The notes below the pieces were generated by a model, which was not told the DNA's origin, searched no databases, and worked only from the letters and a program-made list of their open reading frames with translations. From positions 3,844,001 to 3,908,000 of the forward strand of contig NZ_CP101137.1 in the NCBI RefSeq assembly GCF_028473745.1: 64,000 nt of DNA, given 5' to 3'. A program made the position numbers and the translations under genes. Shown piece after piece: positions 60,401-64,000 of the stretch. How positions within the stretch are numbered: the first letter of the stretch is position 1; the number at the start of each line of letters is the position of its first letter. This DNA comes from Streptomyces sp. M92 (GTDB lineage: Bacteria > Actinomycetota > Actinomycetes > Streptomycetales > Streptomycetaceae).

Positions 60401-60625
60401 CACGGCCACCGCCTCCGCGCCGGCCTCGGGGGTGCGCGGGACGACCACTCCCATGGGCGTCTGCCGGAAGTTCGAGGCGTCCGTGGAGTACGCGGCCCGG
60501 CTCCCGGCGTCGAAGCGGACCTCCCCGTCGACCCGTTCGCGCAGCGCGGCCTCGAGCCCTCGGACGTCGACGGGCGCGGGCGCGCCCTCGCGGACGACGG
60601 GTTCGGGCAGGTCCAGCGCTCCCAT
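57494..60625 (-). CDS. FAD-linked oxidase plus iron-sulfur (GlpC-like) fusion, D-lactate/glycolate dehydrogenase type
   Basis: A 1043-residue fusion. Residues about 35-250 are a VAO/PCMH FAD-binding domain (LLSRGGGTSLAGQCTNAGVVLDWSK; ANCTVGGMIGNNSCGATAQAYGK). About 250-590 is the FAD-oxidase C-terminal domain ending SGEHGDGQSRGELLPRMFG, where the conserved His sits. About 625-730 has two FeS motifs (CVGVGKCR..C; CLACKGCKKDCP). About 780-1000 has CCG domains (EPLCCGLTWIS; DSGCCGLAGNFG). The C-terminus ends in a hydrophobic stretch. It oxidises a 2-hydroxy acid such as D-lactate at the membrane. The ATG at 60625 follows AAGGAGAGTTCC. It is outside the azoxy cluster. Confidence 0.92.
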   Translation of the reverse strand: MGALDLPEPVVREGAPAPVDVRGLEAALRERVDGEVRFDAGSRAAYSTDASNFRQTPMGVVVPRTPEAGAEAVAVAREYGAPLLSRGGGTSLAGQCTNAGVVLDWSKYCTRVESVDTDARTCVVQPGIVLDDLNRQLAPYGLRYGPEPATHANCTVGGMIGNNSCGATAQAYGKVVDNIARLEVLLYDGTRFWCGETGDEEYAGIERQGDLRATVYRRLRALRDTYGDEIRRRFPQIPRRVSGYNLDSLLPEHGFDVAGLLVGSESTLVTVLRAELELVPVVKERVLVVLGFDVIDKAADAVPDILPHEPIALEGVDARLVRDQRIKRLNDKALAELPDGNAYLMVQFGGDTVEEAGAQAHRMLEAVHRSEHDADCSFLDDPANEQALWQVREAGLGATAHIPGKPDTFEGWEDSAVAPEKLGDYLRRLRALFEEFGYLSDTGPSLYGHFGQGCVHTRIPFDLYTADGVATYRRFMQRAADLVVEFGGSLSGEHGDGQSRGELLPRMFGDELVEAFGRLKAVFDPLDRMNPGKVVAPYGLDENLRLGGDWAPYEPRDLRFRFPHDGGSFSQAANRCVGVGKCRQHTSDGTVMCPSYQVTHEEEHSTRGRARLLFEMLDGHGDGALRDGWRSEAVKDALDLCLACKGCKKDCPADVDMATYKAEFLSHHYEGRPWRRPRSDWSMGWLPALARMVGRTRLAPVVNALTHAPLLSKAAVLAAGVADREVPLFAEQTFEQWFERHEPEGDGRRGSVLLWPDTFTNHFHPHIGRAAVRVLEHAGWRVELPSEPLCCGLTWISTGQLGTAQKVLTRTVRGLAEHVRAGGLVVALEPSCTAVFRADAGEMFPGDQDVRRLAEQTVTLSELLTEHSPGYEPPRVPERSAKALAQVHCHQHAVMGWEADRELLRRAGVDAERLDSGCCGLAGNFGFERGHLDVSEACAERVLLPRLREEDEATVVLADGFSCRTQIHEFDSGGHEGVHLAELLASALPRPAGDTDVPGSAYGTAPGARPAAPGRRAKALAVAGTGLAAVGSAVALGRALRHR

Positions 60626-60821
60626 GGAACTCTCCTTCGGCGGTCGGCGCGGCAACGGCATCGCGCGGGTGGCGCGGCCGTCGCTGAGTACCCCGGCCCC
60701 CGCGGCGGCAACCACCGGACACGGAGCGTCGCGAACCGTGTCGGTGTTGGGCCGAACGGGTGACTTGGCGTAAGAATTGGCTGGTGCACGCAATGAAGGC
60801 GAGTGGATTTCGGGGGGACCG

Positions 60822-61214
60822 GTGAACAGCCACGACGTCACCGATGAACAGTGGGAGGGGCTCGCCCAGGTCGTTCCGTTGCGCGGGCGCGACGCCTGGC
60901 CGTCCTCGGTCGGGCACCGGGCGCTGCCGGAGGCGGTGACCGAGACCCGTCGCCGGTTCGTCGTCCTGCGGGTCAACGTGTTCGCGGACGCCCGTGAGGT
61001 CGCCGAGACCCTGATGTCTGGCATCCCGGTCCTCCTTGACCTGACCAGCGCCGAGGGCGAGGTGGCCAAGCGGGTCCTGGACTTCAGCACCGGCGTCGTC
61101 TTCGGCCTGGCCAGCGGGATGCACCGGGTGGACCGCAACGTGTTCCTGCTGACCCCGGCCGGGACCGAGGTGAACGGGCTGATGGAGGGCGCCGCGGACG
61201 TTCCCGGAGTGTGA
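60822..61214 (+). CDS. SepF-like cell-division family protein
   Basis: A 130-residue protein whose central part, VLRVNVFADAREVAETLMSGIPVLLDLTSAEGEVAKRVLDFSTGVVFGL, matches the SepF core (RPxxFxDAxxIAxxLxxGxPVIxNL...RxxDFxxGxxxGL), followed by NVFLLTPAGTEV. It lacks the N-terminal amphipathic membrane-binding helix of canonical SepF. Streptomyces carry several SepF-like paralogues; this is one of the short ones and may modulate FtsZ. The GTG at 60822 follows GGGGGGA. Confidence 0.85.
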   Translation: MNSHDVTDEQWEGLAQVVPLRGRDAWPSSVGHRALPEAVTETRRRFVVLRVNVFADAREVAETLMSGIPVLLDLTSAEGEVAKRVLDFSTGVVFGLASGMHRVDRNVFLLTPAGTEVNGLMEGAADVPGV

Positions 61215-61310
61215 CGGCCCCGCCCGGTCCTGACGGCCGCGTCCCCCGATCGTAGGAACGCGTTCCGGGCAAAACGGTTCGGCGTACCGGTGCCGTCCTA
61301 CGGTCCGGAC

Positions 61311-62465
61311 ATGGCAGCGTCACCCGCGTCGACGGCGTCCGACACCCCGCTCCCGGACCGGCCCCGGGTCACCGAGCTGCGGCTGTCCGCCTTCGCCGGG
61401 CACCGGCGCGCCGTGCTGCCGTTCGGGCCGCTCACCGTGCTCGCCGGCCCCAGCGGCTGCGGCAAGACCACCGCGCTCAGGGCGTACGACGCTCTCGCGC
61501 GGCTCGGCGGCGGCGCCGAGCTCGCGGTGGCGTTCCCCGACCCGGTCGCCTGCGTTCCCGAGCGGGCCCGGCCCGACGCCCAGCACCGCCGCGGCTTCCG
61601 CATCGGCTGCACGGCCGACGGGGCGGCGGGCCCGGTCCGCCTGGACGTCGCCGTGCAGGCGGAGCCCGAGTTGCGCATCGTGGGCGAACGGCTGACGGCC
61701 GACGGGGTCGTGCTGCTGGAGACGGCCCTGCGCGACCCGGGCCGTCGCGCCGTGCAGGCCGCCTGGCACACGGCCGGGGCGGCGCCGGTGACCCGCGCCC
61801 CGCTGCCGGACGACCGGCTCGGCACGCCGCTGCTGCCGCTCAGGGTGGCCGGCAAGACGGACGGCCAGCGCAGGGTGCTGGCCGCGGCCGAGCAGATGGT
61901 GGTCGCCCTGCGTTCCGTCTTCGCCTGCGATCCGCGGCCCGGCCGGATGCGGGAGCCCGTGCCGACCGGCTCCGGGCGCCTGCTCGGCGGCTGCGACAAC
62001 CTCGCCGACGTGCTGTGGCGCACCCGCGCCGAGTGCGCACGGCGGCACGCGCGGTTCGTCGCGGCGGTACGCGCCGGCTGCGCGGGCCCCGTCGCGGACG
62101 TGCTGGCCGAGCCGGTCGTCGGCGGCGTGGTGCGCGCCCTGCTGGACCGGGGCGACGGCGTCCGCACCGGGCTCACCCGCCTCGGCTACGGCGAACTGCG
62201 CTACCTCGCCCTCGCGCTGGTGCTGTTCACCGGACCCGGCGTGCTGGAGGTCGACCCGGCCGGCGAGGTGCCCGCCGCCCTGCAGACGCTCACCGTCCTC
62301 GCCGACGGCTTCGACCGCGGCCTGGACCCGCGGCAGCGGGCGGAACTGCTGCGGCTGGCGGCCCGGATGTGCGACCGCGGGCACATCCGCCTCGTCGCGG
62401 CGGTCGCCGACGCCTCCTGGGCGGCCGGGGCGGACGGTGTCACGGTGGTACACCTGGAGCCGTGA
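61311..62465 (+). CDS. AAA/RecF-SMC-like ATPase
   Basis: A 384-residue protein: VTELRLSAFAGHRRAVLPFGPLTVLAGPSGCGKTTALRAYDAL near the N-terminus carries the Walker A of the ABC/SMC-like AAA_15/AAA_21 ATPases. The C-terminal part LGYGELRYLALALVLF resembles the degenerate signature, followed by GVLEVDPAGEVPA in place of a clear Walker B, so ATP hydrolysis may be weak. The ATG at 61311 is chosen. It overlaps the MazG-like gene by 4 bp, suggesting a two-gene unit conserved as such. Confidence 0.83.
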   Translation: MAASPASTASDTPLPDRPRVTELRLSAFAGHRRAVLPFGPLTVLAGPSGCGKTTALRAYDALARLGGGAELAVAFPDPVACVPERARPDAQHRRGFRIGCTADGAAGPVRLDVAVQAEPELRIVGERLTADGVVLLETALRDPGRRAVQAAWHTAGAAPVTRAPLPDDRLGTPLLPLRVAGKTDGQRRVLAAAEQMVVALRSVFACDPRPGRMREPVPTGSGRLLGGCDNLADVLWRTRAECARRHARFVAAVRAGCAGPVADVLAEPVVGGVVRALLDRGDGVRTGLTRLGYGELRYLALALVLFTGPGVLEVDPAGEVPAALQTLTVLADGFDRGLDPRQRAELLRLAARMCDRGHIRLVAAVADASWAAGADGVTVVHLEP

Positions 62466-62806
62466 CCGATCACCCCCTGGACCTCGCGGCACTGCAGCGC
62501 AGGCTGGCCGAGTTCGCGGCCGCGCGGCAGTGGCAGCCGTACCACACCCCCAAGAACCTGGCCGCCGCGCTCAGCGTGGAGGCTTCCGAACTCGTCGAGA
62601 TCTTCCAGTGGCTGACGCCCGAGCAGTCGGCCCGCGTCATGAGCGACCCGGACACCGCCCACCGGGTGCGGGACGAGGTCGCCGACGTACTGGCGTACCT
62701 GCTCCAGTTCTGCGAGGTGCTGGACGTCGATCCGCTGGCCGCGCTGGAGGCCAAGATCGAGCGGAACGAGCTGCGCTTCCCGGTGCGCGGTGAACCGGAA
62801 GGCTGA
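62462..62806 (+). CDS. MazG-like nucleotide pyrophosphohydrolase
   Basis: A 114-residue all-alpha NTP pyrophosphohydrolase: YHTPKNLAAALSVEASELVEIFQWLTPEQ has the first metal-binding E-x-x-E helix (EASELVE), and VRDEVADVLAYLLQFCEVLDVD has the second (DEVADVL), together the MazG/RS21-C6 (dCTPase) arrangement. It hydrolyses nucleoside triphosphates, probably damaged or excess dNTPs. The GTG at 62462 overlaps the ATPase stop. Confidence 0.92.
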   Translation: MTDHPLDLAALQRRLAEFAAARQWQPYHTPKNLAAALSVEASELVEIFQWLTPEQSARVMSDPDTAHRVRDEVADVLAYLLQFCEVLDVDPLAALEAKIERNELRFPVRGEPEG

Positions 62807-62991
62807 ACGAGGAGGAGTGTCCAACTCCGCTATCACTCTCCGGAGTCAAGAACGGGCCGGAAATCAATTTGTTGTCCGAAGATTTCCACCTTCCTCTAGC
62901 TTTTCGTCCCACACGCCTTCACTCTGGGTAGTGGACAACGGAGTTCGGGCGGACGCGCCCTGGGCGCGTCGGACAAAGACGGGGGCAGCGC

Positions 62992-63462
62992 ATGGACGCT
63001 GTGCGGCTCATCGTGACGAGTGGGCGTGCCCTGGCGGCCGGCGGTGAGGTGCCGGACGTCCTGACGGAGGTATGGCAGGTGCAGGCCCTGGCGCAGGCGA
63101 TCGGCAGCCGGCTGGCGGTCTACGGACCACCGGAACTGCGCGGCGAGGCGATCGGGCTGACCGAGCTGGCGGGCCGGGGCTGCGGAGTGCTGCGCACCCC
63201 CGAGCTGGCGCCGGGCGAGCTGCGCGCCGCCCAGCTGACCGAGCTGGGCGACGCCCGCCAGGCGCTGATGCGCCTCGGCACCCTGCTCGGCGAGACCGGC
63301 ATCGCCCTGGTCGGCGTGGCCTGCGCCGCGGACGACGAGGCCACGTACTGGCAGTGCATGGAGGCCATCGACGCGGCGGACGAGTCCCGGGACCGGGTGC
63401 TGGAGATGCTGCGCAAGCTGGCGGACGGGGAAGCGGAGTTACCGGAGCGGGAGGCGGGCTAG
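62992..63462 (+). CDS. conserved Streptomyces hypothetical protein (DUF6099-like)
   Basis: A 156-residue, mainly helical, acidic protein (MDAVRLIVTSGRALAAGG; VWQVQALAQAIGSRLAVYG; LTELGDARQALMRLGTLLGE; CMEAIDAADESRDRVLEMLR). No enzyme motif or membrane helix is seen; I believe it belongs to the Streptomyces-specific DUF6099 set, of unknown role. A TTA codon lies near the 3' end (in AEL-PERE), so expression may be bldA-dependent. The 185-bp upstream gap is AT-richer around 62870-62900, a likely promoter. Confidence 0.8.
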   Translation: MDAVRLIVTSGRALAAGGEVPDVLTEVWQVQALAQAIGSRLAVYGPPELRGEAIGLTELAGRGCGVLRTPELAPGELRAAQLTELGDARQALMRLGTLLGETGIALVGVACAADDEATYWQCMEAIDAADESRDRVLEMLRKLADGEAELPEREAG

Positions 63463-63502
63463 CCACGCCGCCGGCCACCCGCCCCTCGCACCCGCGTACA
63501 GC

Positions 63503-63679
63503 TCAGTCGGCGCGCCGCTCCTCGCCCGCCGGCCGCCCCGGGTCCCCGGCCGACTGGAGGTCGGCGTCCAGGGCCGACAGGTCCGCGTTCAGCGCCGCCA
63601 TGAGTTCCTCCATCTGCTGGAGCAGCCCCTTGGGCGGGGAATCCGCCCCGTTCTGCTGCGGCACGGTCTCTTCGGACAT
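63503..63679 (-). CDS. small acidic conserved protein, 58 residues
   Basis: The ATG at 63679 follows GAGGCC, within AGGAGGCCGCC. The sequence PPKGLLQQMEELMAALNADLSALDADLQ predicts one amphipathic, possibly coiled-coil helix between disordered ends. I do not recognise its function. It is convergent with the DUF6099-like gene, and the 250 bp upstream contain nothing further I can support. Confidence 0.65.
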   Translation of the reverse strand: MSEETVPQQNGADSPPKGLLQQMEELMAALNADLSALDADLQSAGDPGRPAGEERRAD

Positions 63680-63927
63680 GGCGGCCTCCTCGGCCCCAGC
63701 CCCCACGGGGAGGCCGACACGGTTGACGCACCGGCGCACACGCCCCGGCGCGGATGCCGGACGATCCGGCTCCGCCCCGCCAAACGATCACCGTCCGGCC
63801 CGGTCACTGGCCCTGCCGCGCACCGGGCCCGCGGTTGACGCGAATTCACCCCCCGGAGGCCGGGAAGCACCCCCGGGGTACCCGGAGCCGGTGCGGCGCA
63901 CCCGCGCCGAGCGGGCAGGATGGAGAC

Positions 63928-64000
63928 ATGGATCTCCGTATCTTCACCGAGCCCCAGCAGGGGGCCACCTACGACACCTTGCTCACCGTCGCCAAGGCCA
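63928..64000 (+). CDS. LLM-class F420-dependent oxidoreductase, first 24 codons (cut by window edge)
   Basis: The ATG at 63928 opens MDLRIFTEPQQGATYDTLLT and continues VAKA, the usual N-terminus of TIM-barrel luciferase-like, F420-dependent oxidoreductases (the first strand followed by the helix with T-Y-D-x-L). Only about 7% of a typical 300-residue protein is visible, so the assignment rests on that strand alone. Confidence 0.65.
   Translation, partial: MDLRIFTEPQQGATYDTLLTVAKA

Overview
The window is high-GC actinomycete DNA that looks like a Streptomyces chromosome. The signs are dense GC-ending codons, GTG starts, ATGA/GTGA stop-start overlaps, rare TTA codons, a SARP activator, an AfsA-type hormone synthase with TetR-type receptors, and a right flank of conserved Streptomyces genes (cbiMNQO, a SepF-like gene, a DUF6099-like gene). 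Everything is read from sequence alone. Functions are by family resemblance and no database search was run.

Bases about 1.3-43.7 kb are one large biosynthetic cluster for what I infer to be an aliphatic azoxy (N=N-oxide) natural product. It carries recognisable counterparts of the valanimycin tool kit: seryl-tRNA synthetase (VlmL-like, 10.7 kb), MprF/DUF2156-type seryl transferase (VlmA-like, 5.3 kb), flavin amine N-hydroxylase (VlmH-like, 18.8 kb) with flavin reductase (VlmR-like, 15.7 kb), a small membrane protein (candidate VlmO-like N-N bond former, 16.3 kb), a diiron oxygenase (VlmB-like, 14.7 kb), a diacylglycerol-kinase-type kinase (VlmJ-like, 35.7 kb) and an MmgE/PrpD lyase (VlmK-like, 37.3 kb). 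The amine is probably built here too: acyl-CoA carboxylase beta and epsilon (1.4-3.1 kb), RedP/Q/R-like FabH-ACP-FabF (12.2-14.7 kb), an extra FabI (9.9 kb), a desaturase (6.9 kb), an ACP plus a one-module type I PKS (21.8-27.8 kb), an acyl ligase, and an aldehyde-dehydrogenase/aminotransferase pair that could turn an acyl thioester into an amine. The product cannot be named from sequence.

The most unusual feature is at 4915-5131: two tandem 93-nt genes with the acceptor stem, D-arm, long variable arm, T-arm and G73 of tRNA-Ser, but with the anticodon stem-loop replaced by a hairpin capped by a GCAA tetraloop. They sit divergent from the seryl-transferase gene, behind SARP-type repeats, in a cluster with its own SerRS. 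SerRS does not read the anticodon, so these could be dedicated seryl carriers that bypass translation.

Regulation can be read as a cascade. An AfsA-like synthase, a flavin oxidoreductase and a HAD phosphatase (39.8-43.6 kb) would make a butyrolactone/furan/butenolide-type signal. Two TetR-family regulators flank perfect palindromes. An ARE-like half-palindrome lies upstream of the SARP gene, which contains a TTA (bldA) codon. GTCAG/ATCAG repeats at exact 11-bp spacing, followed 8 bp later by an nAnnnT -10, recur at six sites.

Right of the cluster come decayed fragments (44.0-44.6 kb), a MerR/HEAT-repeat pair with a MerR-type promoter (44.6-46.6 kb), threonine dehydratase, an amino-acid permease, a TetR/MFS pair, a B12-riboswitch-controlled cobalt ECF transporter (51.8-54.7 kb), K+ and Cl- channel genes, a large FAD/FeS oxidoreductase, a SepF-like protein, an ATPase/MazG pair and small conserved genes. 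The left edge (1-1.3 kb) has a truncated SDR gene and a repeat-rich, apparently non-coding stretch.
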